From positions 186,001-250,000 of the forward strand of contig VWZP01008552.1 in NCBI GenBank assembly GCA_013396995.1: DNA of 64,000 nucleotides, written 5' to 3'. The translations under genes were made by a program, and so were the position numbers. The notes under the pieces are model-generated. The model did not search any database. It saw nothing but the letters and a program-made list of their open reading frames with translations, and was not told the DNA's origin. The number at the start of each line of letters is the position of its first letter. Positions within the stretch are counted from its first letter, which is position 1. Below, piece by piece: positions 48,479 to 59,160 of this stretch. The DNA is from Dicaeum eximium. Taxonomy: Eukaryota; Chordata; Aves; Passeriformes; Dicaeidae.

Positions 48479-49289
48479 AAAACCTGCTTTCCCCGATGGC
48501 AGAGGAGAGGTGTGAGGTTCAGTGTGCAAACAGAAGGAGAGGTATCTTATCTCCAGATGTGTGAGGAGCTTGCTGAAAGGACTGAACCTGGGTCTCCCAA
48601 GCTCCAGGATCCAACTCAAATCACCAGACAGCTCCTGCCCTCTTCCTCTGCTGCTGCTAATCTGGGAAAAACTGGTGCTTTTAGGCCATAATCTGGTGCT
48701 AAATCTCTTCAGATCAAACAGCTTTGCTCTTAACAAAATAATCCTATAGAATGACTTGGCTTTCAGCTGAGAGCAAGAGGAAGATCTGGGCAGTGTACTC
48801 CAGTCAGGGCACGGCACCAGGAAATTCAGCTTTATTATGTGTGCTCTGGCAGCAGAGCGCACACGGAAGTGATGTTTATGGCACGTGCACCACCATTCAA
48901 TTTCTGAATTCTTATTCCTTTGCCCATCACAGGATGGATGGGGAGTTTTATTAGGGAGAATGAAGGTCATTCCTTGCTACTGAACACAGAAAAAGCTGGC
49001 TGTGAAGTTTTCCTCCTTTCTGCTTTTAAGCTGCCAGACGAGCTCCGTGCTCTGCCCATCTCCACTCATCTCTGAGTGAGCGTGGCAGGTGGGGCAGGAG
49101 CCAGGGGTATCAGGAGTAGGCTCATCACCAAAAGAGCTCCAACCCCTGGCACCCTCTTCCCTCTGCTGCTGCCGGTCGTGAGGCCAGGACCACCAGAGTG
49201 CCTCCCGTTTGGAGCTCAGATCCGTGCACCACCCCTGCTGCCCAGAGCCCAGAGAAAGGGGCAGCAGAGCCCCTTGCAGACCAGCTTGT
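48479..49289. other. Unassigned non-coding DNA
   Basis: Nothing recognised. Confidence 0.5.
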
Positions 49290-49520
49290 GTTCCACATGT
49301 TAATAACACTATAGATTACACATCTGGCTTTCCAAAACCACATTATTGTACGTTTCCCCCCAGCTTTAGGAACCCGGTAGTGCTAACGTCTGAAGCCGTG
49401 TCTTCAGTTCCTTTCTAATTTAAAGATTAGATACCAGACGATAAGTCAAGAGATTTGGTGTCTGGCCTTTAGCTGTACTGTAAATCTTTTTCCATTTCCC
49501 TTGGCCAAATCTGGAAAAAA
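49290..49520. other. Candidate conserved non-coding element
   Basis: CpGs recur every 10-30 bases (TTGTACGTTTCC, AACCCGGTAGTGC, CTAACGTCTGAAGCCGTG, CAGACGATAAG) with AT-rich cores TTTCTAATTTAAAGATTAG. There is no repeat signature or open frame. This is among the more convincing constrained-looking blocks. Confidence 0.4.
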
Positions 49521-51298
49521 AAAGCTGGAGTCATGACCCAAAGCAAAATCCCTAACTGCTGTCAAGTTGCTGGAATATTTCTTTACCTTGGGGAAACTCT
49601 GTTATGTTGGTGAGTTCCCAGGTTTTATTTCATGGTATCATAATACTGGTAGTCAGAGGACCTGTCTCTAAGGATGTGTTCCCCAAAAATATTTCTGATT
49701 TTCAGCTGTTAACAGTAGTGCTTAGAGAACCCTCAGTAACATTGTGTTGGTGTTTGTGAAGTATTTTGCTGAGCATGGCCAAAAGAAGGTGCAGAATGGT
49801 CAGACTGGTATTTTACAGTAAAAAATTATTCCTGAGAGGCTTTTCAGGATAAAATGAGGAGGTGCTTTGAATATGTGAAGGTCCCATCTAGAGAGATCCA
49901 TATTTCAGACACAGTGCTGGTATCCAATAAAGCAAAATACACCTCTCCTTAACTCTAGAGCTGCAAACAACACATTTTTAATTGGAGCCCCAGGAACAAG
50001 GAGGTTCATTCCCACTCATTTAACACTTCTCAGGCTCTGTGTGAGCTTGAACTTGCAGTTCATTCAACATATTAATGTTAAGCATTGTTGAAGTCACCAG
50101 GTTTCACTCCAAAGGATTTCCTATGAAAAGTATTTATTTTAAAGGATCTCTGTTCCCAAATGCACAGTTGTTTAAAATTTCCAGAAAAGGTTTGTCTAGG
50201 CTTGTTCAGAACTGGACCTTTGCTCACTCACAAGGTTCATGAACCTTCACAACTCTCTAGGTGAACTTCGCCTGACTTTCCCATGTAAAACCAAATCCCA
50301 GTCTGGGTCACTCTCATTTGGTTTCATGTTTCACTACAGACATTTTTGCACAGCTCAAGTTTTAAAGACCCAAGCGTGGGACAGATGCAGAGCTCCCATA
50401 AACACAGGCAACAGCCATGACTGTAGTTGTGCATCCCATTTGTTGTGTCTGATGCTGAAATGTGTTTTCCTGTAGCAAAAGCGTGGAGTAACTGTGATGT
50501 GAGTTAGTAGCAAAGCAGAAAGGGAAGGGGAGTGTTTACTGTTCATATGTTAAAATAATTCCACCAAAGTTTGATTCACTCCAAAGCTCTGTTTGCTGTA
50601 AGGCAAGTTTGCAGAGGTACCAAAATGTTGAAGGAGGCAGCTCAGTTTGTTCTGAAATGACCACAAAAGGGCAAAGACATTGTCTAGAAATATACACTAT
50701 AATGCAGAGTACAGAAAGTCTTCCAAAAAGTCTGAACTAGATAATTGTCTCATGCTTTTTCCTTGTAAGAGCCCAAGGATGAGGTGCTTTCTGTCTGGGA
50801 GCAGGAGCCAGCCCTCAGAGGAGGATGCTCAAAGGGGAGACAGACAGATGGAAGCAGGGCTCTGCAGGCTGTGCTGCTGCAGGTCCTGTCCTTTGAAGTG
50901 ACGAGCAGAGGAAGGGAGGACAGATGGGGTGGGTAACAAATGATGTGATGGCAGTGTCAGTCGTGGTGGAATGTCAGCCTGGCCCGTGCTTGGTTTAGCT
51001 TATACATCAATTTATGTTCAGCTCTTTGGACTGAGGCTGGTTTTCTAGGAGTTAACTTGGCAGCAGTTCTTTCAGCTTGTGTCTAGTTCAAGAGTTTTTT
51101 AACCTCTCAGCCCTGCAGCCTCAGTCCCAGCTTAGCCTACCACAGCACAATTTTCTCAGAGTGACTGAGGTTGTAAGTCTGAAATCCGGGCCCTACATCA
51201 AAGACAAGGATTTGTGCACAGCTCCCCCATCCTTGGAAAACACCTGTACCCTCTGCCCATCCTGTCCTATCCTTGGACTGAAAGTTCTTTGGTGGCTG
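49521..51298. other. Unassigned non-coding DNA
   Basis: No transposon or gene was recognised. Confidence 0.5.
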
Positions 51299-51674
51299 GA
51301 GAGCTAGGGGTGTTCACCTGGAGAACAAAAGGCTCTGGGGATACCTTAGAGCCCTTCCAGTGCCTAAAGGAGCTGTAGAGGGATTTTTGACAAGCAGCTG
51401 GAGTGACAGGACAAGGGGACATGTTTTCTCACTGCCAGAGGGCAGGGTTGGATGGGATATTGGGAAGGAATTGTTCTCTATGAGGGTGGGCAGGCCCTGG
51501 CAGAGGTTGCCCAGAGAAGCTGTGGCTGCCCCTGGACCCCTGGAAGTGTCCAAGGCCAGACTGGACAGGGCTTGGAGCAGCCTGGGATAGTGGAAGGTGT
51601 CCCTGCCCATGGAAGGGGTGGAACAAGATGGGCTTTAAGGTTCCTTCCAACCCAAACCATTCTGTGACTCTATA
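51299..51674 (+). mobile_element. CR1 LINE fragment, 3' end, about 375 bp
   Basis: The plus strand follows CR1 through GTTCACCTGGAGAACAAAAG, CCTTAGAGCCCTTCCAGTGC, AGTGACAGGACAAGGGGAC, GTTGCCCAGAGAAGCTGTGG and GGGATAGTGGAAGGTGTCCC, ending in TTCCAACCCAAACCATTCTG then TGACTCTAT. It is 5' truncated. Its closest relative here is the copy at 59161. Confidence 0.96.
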
Positions 51675-52504
51675 TTTTGGGGCAATTTCAGCTGCCCTGA
51701 ATATGAACACCACCTGAGCCAAGGACAGTGATTTACAACTGAAGCAACAGAATTGTCCTACCAAATTGTTTCTTGCCTGTCAGAAAGCTGGAATTAATGA
51801 GTCTTCTTCATCCAGCTCTGTTGTTAAGTAAAACTCAGTAGCTTAAACCCCCAGCTTTGGGATGTGACTGCAGCCAGCTTGCCTGATGGGTGATGCCTCA
51901 TCAACCCATGAAACCTTGATCAGACCAAGCCAAGAGAACCAACAGCAATAACTTGCTAAAAGAGTTGCTGCTCTCCCAGAAGCTCTGCTGTTGCTTAAAT
52001 AGGAAACTACTGCTCCACTCCTGTGGTGTGAAGCCTCTTGCTCGCACCAGTCTCTGTGCTGGAAGTTTGGAGTGTGGTAAATATGTCACCAGTTCCTAAA
52101 ACTCCTCCTGGGACCCATAGACCAGGAATCCCGATTTGTCTGTCAGACAGGCTGGCAGAAATGTAAGAATTAGTAGCCATTTGGTTGAAACTGATAGACT
52201 GGGGAGGAGCTAGTCTGGCATTTGTAGGGAGAAATCACACTTCACAAATCTGTAACAACTATTTGAAGTGTCAAACAACCCTTAGCTAAGGCTGACAGAG
52301 TCATCAGGCTTTTAACAAGCTGCTCCCCAGGAGGGAAAGATTTTTTTATCAATTACAAATGTATCATAATAAGCAAACAAAGGATAGGAGGAAACACCTA
52401 GATTTTACATAGAAGTGTTTTCCAAACACTCAGGAGGATTATTTAGAGCTAAAGCTGACTGCAAAGAGATGTAGGAAGATGTCCTAGTACTGGGGGGGCA
52501 TTTG
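51675..52504. other. Unassigned non-coding DNA
   Basis: Nothing recognised. Confidence 0.5.
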
Positions 52505-52890
52505 GGAAAATGGCAGATGAGATTGGATTTTGTCAAATGCAAGGTAAAACACACAGGAGAAAGGGAGCCCAGCCACAAGCACACCCAGTTATCACTGCTC
52601 CAGAGAGTTTACTGGGGATCAGCCTGTACAAACATCAGCTTAGTGCTCACCAGAGACCAAAAGGCAGGAACTTATCACAGACAAATAGTGCACTGCACAG
52701 AAAACACTCTATGTGATTATATAAATCCCTGGGGTCGGGATTCTGTGTGCAGTCCTATTCATCTTCCTCAAGGAGGGTATAGAAAGCTATGGAGGAGGAA
52801 AACAAGTGAAGGAATGACTGCTCTGAAGGGATATGAGAGAGGGCTTTCAGTCACACACAGCATGGAGGAGATAACACCAAAACCCCTTGT
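52505..52890 (+). mobile_element. Old diverged CR1-like LINE fragment
   Basis: The order AAAATGGCAGATGAGATTGG, TTTGTCAAATGCAAGGTAA, TATATAAATCCCTGGGGTCG and ATTCTGTGTGCAGTCCTATT matches the 3' part of an older CR1/L3-type LINE found across amniotes. Spacing between the landmarks is roughly preserved, but mismatches are frequent. It carries none of the avian CR1 3' terminus. The 132-codon plus-strand frame across it is a decayed remnant or chance. Confidence 0.65.
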
Positions 52891-54169
52891 CAGAGACTGA
52901 AAATGGAAGGGGATTCAGGTTTGGGAAGGGGCATTCATCCATGCTGCTGGCAGTCCCTGACCTGCTGCAAGGTGGCTGCAAGGAGTAGGACAAGGAGGGA
53001 GAAATCCCTGCAGGTTCCCCTCTTCCTACCTATGGTCACTGGCCTTGGTGGACCTTCAATCTGACCTCCAAAGGACCTGTCCCCATGATACTTCCTATCC
53101 TATTTTTAGCTGCCATTGGGGTCCATTCAAATCTCTTTTCTAGCTGAAGACCTGACTGCACTGGCCTGCTACAGCAGCACCTCCTAAAGACAATCCTCCC
53201 TTTTTCCAGCACAAATTGTCCTTGGTCCTTCTTAGTCAAAGCCATGTGTGTGTTAGTGAAGTCACTTTAAGCCAAAGGGGCATTTTGCATGGAAATGCCC
53301 TTGGGAATCAGCAAGCAACCTGTGCTAAAAGGCAGGTGGTGAGAAGCTAAGGGCACTGCTGCCTTTTTGTGCACAGCTACGGGATGAAAGAGACTCCCCC
53401 GGAGCAGGTATAGAACCTGGACTGGTTTTTAAACCAATCCACATCTTGGTTGGAATCAACTTTTCTGGTAAATAAGTTTTGGGTTCATTTAAATCTGGGC
53501 CCAGCTAGTACTTATGATTTACGAAACAAAAGTTGGGTAATGTTATCTACCCTTGTTCTCTGGCCAACAGTTCAAACTCCCATCAGAGATCCTAGTGGGG
53601 AACTCTTCCTGGGAGATCCTAAAATCTGGTGATGGATGAACATTTGCCATGAGCTGAGGATGGCTGTTTGTAGAGCAGTGAGTGAAATGTCTTTTGTGAC
53701 CAATCTCACTGTGAAAGTCCAGCAAGGCAAGCAGTAGATCTTGAAAGGAGATTTGGCCCCATAGAAGAGTATTTGATGATGAGGGAGAGGTTTGGGGCTG
53801 TAATGGGGTGGGAATACTAATGAAAAACAGTACCAGAGGAGAGAACTATCTTTCTGCAAGGATTCCAGCTATTTTTGTAGCATGTCACCCATATCAGTGT
53901 TCACAGCAGCTCAGCAGTATCCTTACATAACCTCCAAAATCTGCCACATGGACCCTGTTCTACAGAGATTTTTCTAGTCCTTTTGAAAGAACTGTTTTCC
54001 TTTTCCAAAGAAAAATTCCTACCAAACTTCACCAGGATTATCCAAAGCCCTGAAATCCAAGGTTAAATGGCCAGGGAGCCTCATTTCCAGCGAGCAGGTG
54101 CTTCAAAGCAGCAGAGGAAAGTGTCCCAAACGATGAGCTAAGCTGGAGCACTGAGGCTGCACGGAGGAA
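52891..54169. other. Unassigned non-coding DNA
   Basis: No gene was recognised. An inverted repeat with 8-base arms (GGGCATTT and AAATGCCC, 7-base spacer) lies at 53278-53300. Confidence 0.5.
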
Positions 54170-54560
54170 GGTATCCAGTGATTGTTGGAGAACAACTTGT
54201 CTTGGTCACTGCCCAGGATGATTGCATGTTAAAGTTATTGCTCTTCCCAGATATGCAGCACGTACGGCGAGTCCGCGGCCAAAATCAATTAGGGGCGATC
54301 ACATCACACCACAGAAGGCACACACACTGTCAGCCTTCACTGAGGAACAGAACTGCTGATTAGCTCATGGAGGGTTTAGCAGGGAGGGCAGCGGGTGAAG
54401 AGTTCATGACAGATTATTTATGCATCGGATTTCCTCCCGTTCGCTCTGTTTGCAAATTGACCCTGACTTTCCCCAATAGTTTCATAACTCACAGCTACTT
54501 GGTGACTGATTTTGGTGGCACAGCTCATTTGAGAAGGCTCCGTTTCTGAGCTGATTTTTT
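54170..54560. other. Candidate conserved regulatory element with CpG cluster
   Basis: Six CpGs fall within 54261-54297, around CACGTACGGCGAGTCCGCGG and AATCAATTAGGGGCGATC. The CAATTA core is a homeodomain-type site. Further CpGs follow at 54420-54445 (GCATCGGATTTCC, CCCGTTCGCTC), with an octamer-like TTTGCAAATTG. The surrounding DNA is CpG-poor, so the cluster stands out. It is too short and too AT-rich overall for a classical CpG island. There is no open frame with a motif and no repeat signature. An enhancer is the likeliest reading; a small unmethylated promoter is the alternative. Confidence 0.42.
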
Positions 54561-55235
54561 AATGACCCTTAACTCCCTCCACCCAAAGGTTTCACAGGGT
54601 CCTGTACCATGATGGAGATGTTTAAGGAAGCAGAATGATGAAATACAGAAGGACCCAGCAGCCAAATGGCAAGAGCAGAACCACTCTACTGCTTTCTTTT
54701 GAGCCCAGTGCTTTCACCCCTGAACTGGGCAGCCCAATAAAATCTCCCAAGTGCCTTCCCACTGACCCCTATAGGTTTTGGGCCAAGGCTGGACCTCCTC
54801 ACTCCTCTCTGTGGTACCACAACCTGCTTTCATACAAATGGGTGCTGAAGTCACACATTCAGGCCCCCAGGTCTGAAAGCACTCGGGTCAAAACCCATTT
54901 CAGTCTGGAGAAAATAGAGCAGAAAATTCTTTGGCCCTAGTCAGAGATGAGGGAGAAGAGAGGATAAGCTGGGAAGGAGCCCACATGTGCTTGAACAGAA
55001 AGCTCTCATGTTTCACAGACATGGAGAGGAATCCTCTGAGAGATGCAAGGCACAGCCTGGGCTGGGTGAGCTGCTCCAGCTCCTGCTTCAGGATAAATGC
55101 TTGCTCGAGAAATCCATGTGGTCATGCAGAAGGGACAGGAAAACAAGCCCTTTATCCTAAAGCCATCCTGGGTCATCACTCACGATAATGTCACCAAATC
55201 CTCTGAAATCAGGATAAATAAACCTTCTAACACTG
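54561..55235. other. Unassigned non-coding DNA
   Basis: Nothing recognised. Confidence 0.5.
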
Positions 55236-55265
55236 ACTTTGTGGTGTTAGTGAGTCAGGCATTAC

Positions 55266-55271
55266 TTTATT
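55266..55271 (-). terminator. Polyadenylation signal of the minus-strand LTR
   Basis: TTTATT on the plus strand is AATAAA on the minus strand, 25 bases from the LTR 3' boundary. Confidence 0.7.
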
Positions 55272-55347
55272 CTTGGCCAAGGTTTGTGTGTGCGGCCAAC
55301 AAAATTCTGGCCTCCACACAAACACTGATACAAAACTTTTCCACTTA

Positions 55348-55353
55348 TTTATA
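55348..55353 (-). promoter_or_regulatory. TATA box of the minus-strand LTR
   Basis: TTTATA on the plus strand reads TATAAA on the minus strand. It lies about 31 bases downstream of the nearer CCAAT box and 77 bases upstream of the polyadenylation signal. Confidence 0.7.
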
Positions 55354-55719
55354 CATTTTTGGCAAACAAAGAAATTAATGTTCATTGGTTCAAAATTATA
55401 TCATTTGTTAATTAGTATTCTGTCCTCTATTGGTTATTGATTTTTCACTGTTCATGCTAATTACTCCATATTTTTAGTATGTTTTTCCTCCAGCAGGGAC
55501 TTTCCAGCACACATATAGCGAGTCTTTATTAATATTTTCTTTATCTTCTGGTTTCCTCAAAGTGTCCCTGTGGTCCATAATTCTGGACTCTTTTTATCCA
55601 ATCAACAATATACCTCTCTTCTCCCAGGCTTTTCATTGAAGCATATCAGAGTTAGTTTATCAAAACTCAGAGTTTCAGTAGTTTTCCCAAAGCTCCAAAA
55701 GTAGCTTATGACAACTTTG

Positions 55720-56272
55720 TTAAATGCTGGCTAAGAGTAATTTAAGGCTAACACACTATTTTAAATTAATATAGACTGGTTATTATTAATTAAAACAATT
55801 AATTTAAAAGTTCATTAAAGCCATTAACTATTATTTAAAAGTTCTATTGTTTCTAACAATAATACTCTTCTTGGCAACACTGAGAAGTGACACCTGGGAC
55901 AAAGCAGCTCCAAGGCTTCTGGCAGGGGTAGAGGGGCAGCTTCTCTTGGTGCTCCAGGGAAATTACAGACTAGACATGGCCACCTTTGTAGAGTATCACA
56001 GTTGGGGGTCATTTTGATGAAGGTCTGGTTGCATTTGAAGAGCTCTAACTATCCCTGTGACGTGAAGGAGCAGCAGAGTATCTGCAGCATGAAGAGAGTT
56101 CAGGCCACCCTGAGCCCAGCCCTGACTGCCCAAAAAGTGTCCATCTCCGTGGACAGGGTGTCTGTGATTGCCCTGGCCAAGCGCTGAAGGCAAGGAGGGG
56201 CTGCAGACAGTCCTGGGGAGGCAGAGGGCCAAACACAACCCAGCTGAGATGCTTTCTGAGGTGGCCAGGAGG
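55720..56272. other. Unassigned DNA between two solo LTRs
   Basis: The left part (55735-55850) is very AT-rich with ATTAAT words. The right part holds a 61-codon plus-strand frame with no recognised family. There is no sign of retroviral internal sequence, so the two LTRs do not belong to one provirus. Confidence 0.55.
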
Positions 56273-56477
56273 AGCAGTGTCTGAGGTTACATTAAGTGGC
56301 TGGGGGTGTGTATTCTATTGCCATCTGTCAGAGCTGGGGCAGTTCTATTCTGTTCATTGGGCACTTTGCTTTATCTATTCCATGGCCCATCCTCCCTCCA
56401 GGAGATACCTTCTGTTCATGGGCCATTGAGTGTCACTGCATGGCTGATAAAATTCCATCATCTCATTGGGAGATGCT

Positions 56478-56483
56478 CCGCCC
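56478..56483 (+). promoter_or_regulatory. GC box with adjacent inverted CCAAT in the LTR
   Basis: CCGCCC at this position lies nine bases after ATTGG (56465-56469). Together they look like the U3 promoter elements of the LTR. No classical TATA box is obvious downstream. Confidence 0.5.
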
Positions 56484-56828
56484 AGGGGGAGGAGCCAAGC
56501 ATTCCTACCTGGACAGAATCTGGGGCTTGGAACACCACAGCAGCCTTTTCCCACTGGATTCCCAGAGGAGCAGCTTTCTTCTCCACTGGATTCCCAAAGG
56601 AAGACCAGGCCCATGTATACCAGCATGGGACCTTCAGAGAAAAACTCCACCCTTCTACAGGATCACTGCTCCAGCAGAACCACATCTGTGACTGCAGGAG
56701 GAGCAGCCACCATTTAATGGGACTGCCACCAACACCCTGACCCACAGGCTGTCTGCTCCTGCTCTGTCAGTGTTGTTTTGTATTACTGCACTTTTATTTT
56801 TATATTTTTCTTTTATTTTCTTTTTCCT

Positions 56829-56834
56829 AATAAA
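56829..56834 (+). terminator. Polyadenylation signal of the ERVL-type LTR
   Basis: AATAAA follows a long T-rich stretch (TTTTATTTTTATATTTTTC and similar) and precedes about 135 bases of putative R/U5 sequence. Confidence 0.8.
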
Positions 56835-56975
56835 GAACTGTTATTCTTACTCCCACATCTTTGCCTGGGAGCTCCTTAATTACAAAATTATAATAATTTG
56901 GAGGGAGAGGGTTTGCATTTTTCAAAATAAGCTCCTTCCTTCCTTAGCAGACACTTTCCAAACCAAGACAAGCAG

Positions 56976-59160
56976 GAATGTGTTTGAGGACACCTGCCCT
57001 GGCTGCTAACTGGGGAGGTGATTCAGCTCTGTTAGGACCAGCATTCCCCAACCCCTCTGCTCACCACACACTTGGGCAGCTCTTCTCAGAGGGTGAGAGC
57101 CACCCTCTAATCCTTGGATCCTGCCTCTTCCCCAGAGCAGAGGGAGGAAATAACTGTCCCCAGTGGCACAGCTGTGAGCAACAGCACGGGTATTACTGAG
57201 ATGTTCCAGGAGCTGCAATTTACAGCAGGCACTCATCATGTCACACTGCTGGTTTCCTTTCTGTTGGTATGCAGGTGTTGTGCTTTTCCTGCCACCCTTC
57301 TCACAGAGGTCTGCCAGTCTTTCATCTGACACTGAATTGTTGGTAACCAAGTGGCCAATGTCCTGCTTGGACCTTTGGGTGGTACAATGAGGCTGCTCAG
57401 GATGAAAGACTGGAAATTATAATTTTACTGTAATAATTTTACTATAATTTTAATTTAATTATAATTTTCCCTTAAGAAGGGGGGGAAAAAAGCCTTTTGG
57501 TAGGTTGTGTGAGATATCAGAGGTATCTGGGCTAAGGGGTCTTGGAGGACCCCCCAGAGGGTTTGAATGGTGAGAGTGAGGTGTGCCCACCACTTTTGGG
57601 GCTCTGAGTGCCTCTTTCAGCAGAGCTGCTGTGTGCCTGGGGATGGTGCAGCTGTCCCAGCTCCTCCATAGGCATGGAGTGCTGTGTGAGTGCCAAGGAA
57701 GTGGAGTAAACACCAGTAAAAGGGGCTGGCTGCTGTGGGAGGTGGGAACCATAGCCAGCCACCGGGAATGTTTTCCAAAAGGGAAAGTTTTGAGCAGGAT
57801 TTAAGAGCAAATAAAAGGAGCCCTTGAGGCTCCTGATGAATCCTACAGAGCTGCAAGGTCAGGGAGAGAGAAAAGAAAGTTCTTGTATATTGTGGTGATA
57901 AATCAGATATAGGGAGGTGGAAGAAGTTGCAAATACTGGCAAGCCCTTCAAGGGCAAAGATTGCCCAAGCTCTCCTTAAAAAAGAAATAAGTTGTTGGGG
58001 ATTTTTGGTGGATTTTTTTAAAGCATGCCAGCTGTTTTTGCAGGGAGTTTCTCTGTCAGGAAGTAATGAGATCTTGCTGCCTGATTGATAAAACACACAC
58101 AGAAAAGAGGTTTCATCTGTTGTGGTCTTCAGGGCATCACTATGCTCTGCAATATATATATTAAAAAAATTTACTCTGCTGACTCATGCTCTGCTCTCTG
58201 GAAACTGCAGCCCTCTTGGCAATCCCCTTCTTCTCCACCCTCCAACCCTGGCATTATTTCCCTTGACAGCCATTTCCTAATTTTATTTCTTTTTTTTTTT
58301 AAATCAAACTACATCCAAAAGAGTATAGCTTGTGGAAGGCAGTGTTTGGTCTCCTCTAAACCTATTGGGAACAGATGGAAGACTACAGAAAAACTGTGCC
58401 TGGAAAAAACCCTCCAATATCTCTAGCTGCCCATGTTCTGTTGTATTGCACACACATCTAACCATGTGCAAGGCAGACCTGAATGTTATTTTCCCTAATT
58501 ACTCTTGTAAAAGGACTTGAAAAGAGTTTGGGTGAGAATTGTGAATGTTTCAAAGCTACTTCTATTTCAAAGCTTTCTAAAAACAATACAACTTAAAACA
58601 TTCAATTGCTGTTTTTCCTAAACAATACTATTTTGGAATGGGCTTTTTTCCTGTTGAACTGATGTTTTTACTTGGGACTTGTTTGCAAGATGAAGGCTAA
58701 TCTGTTCTAAGAGTTACCAAATTAAGGCCTCTGATATTTTTTCCCTTTGGAAGATTCTTTTCCCCCTTTTTTCTGTGTTCTCAGTGTAAGCTAATATGGA
58801 AAGTGCTCTGAGCATCTTTGGAAAGTGGTTTGCTCAGAGGAGAAAATACTTTCAGAACCAAGTTGTGTTTCCAGTGTCCTCACATCCATCATCTCTTTTC
58901 AGCCTGGTCTTCCATGTCTGTTCTAGTCACTGACTGCTGTTTCCAAAACAACAAACCCCTTGGTGGTCAGGAATTCCTGGTCTGACTTGGTGGCCTTGGG
59001 CATCTCTGCTGGGAAGAAGCAGGGTGGATAAGTGGTGGGAGAGGAGAGAGGACTCTTAATCCCCCCAAACATTAATAATGCTAGAGGGGTTTTTTTTGAA
59101 AACATGTAGAAAACATGAGGAATAAACACAGTAATACTTAACTTACCATTTTAAGAAGTG
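56976..59160. other. Unassigned DNA, possibly with another old LTR-like stretch
   Basis: The part 57500-57960 includes a TATA-like AAATAAAAGG (57810) and a promoter-like texture, but no ends or duplication could be found. T-rich and A-rich runs occur near 58160 and 58290. No gene was recognised. Confidence 0.4.

Larger units (their letters stand above)
55242..55713 (-). mobile_element. Solo LTR of an endogenous retrovirus, beta/ERVK-type, 472 bp
   Basis: The plus-strand element begins TGGTGTTAGTGAG and ends GCTTATGACA, so it has TG...CA ends. A perfect 6-bp target-site duplication ACTTTG flanks it at 55236-55241 and 55714-55719; six bases is usual for ERVK-like integrases. Read on the minus strand it has two CCAAT boxes (complement ATTGG at 55429-55433 and 55384-55388), a TATAAA box (complement at 55348-55353) and an AATAAA signal (complement at 55266-55271), in the correct order for U3, R and U5. 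No internal retroviral genes remain, so it is a solo LTR formed by recombination between two LTRs. The intact duplication suggests a moderately young insertion. Family assignment rests on duplication length and layout, not on a database match. Confidence 0.85.
56278..56970 (+). mobile_element. Solo LTR of an endogenous retrovirus, ERVL-type, 693 bp
   Basis: The element begins TGTCTGAGGTTACATTAAG and ends AACCAAGACA, with TG...CA termini. It is flanked by a perfect 5-bp target-site duplication AGCAG (56273-56277 and 56971-56975), the length typical of ERVL integrases. Its text (GGGGGTGTGTATTCTATTGC, then CATCTGTCAGAGCTGGGGC; later GATGCTCCGCCCAGGGGGAG) closely resembles an LTR family abundant in songbirds. 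It has an inverted CCAAT (56465-56469), a GC box (56478-56483) and AATAAA (56829-56834). Inside, CCACTGGATTCCCA occurs twice, 32 bases apart (56551 and 56583). No internal retroviral sequence adjoins it. The overlapping open frames of 131-144 codons are not genes. Confidence 0.92.

Noticed and set aside
48311..48970. 219-codon minus-strand open frame with a repeated peptide
   Set aside because: The peptide repeat comes from the 36-bp DNA duplication (a multiple of three), and the end lies in antisense CR1.
55720..56272. Internal region of a provirus between two LTRs
   Set aside because: The LTRs are of different families, opposite orientation and have separate target duplications; the gap holds no retroviral sequence.
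56296..56745. Overlapping open frames of 83-144 codons on both strands
   Set aside because: All lie inside the solo LTR, which does not normally encode protein.
57500..58080. Possible additional LTR
   Set aside because: A TATA-like box was seen but no termini, polyadenylation signal or target duplication could be found.
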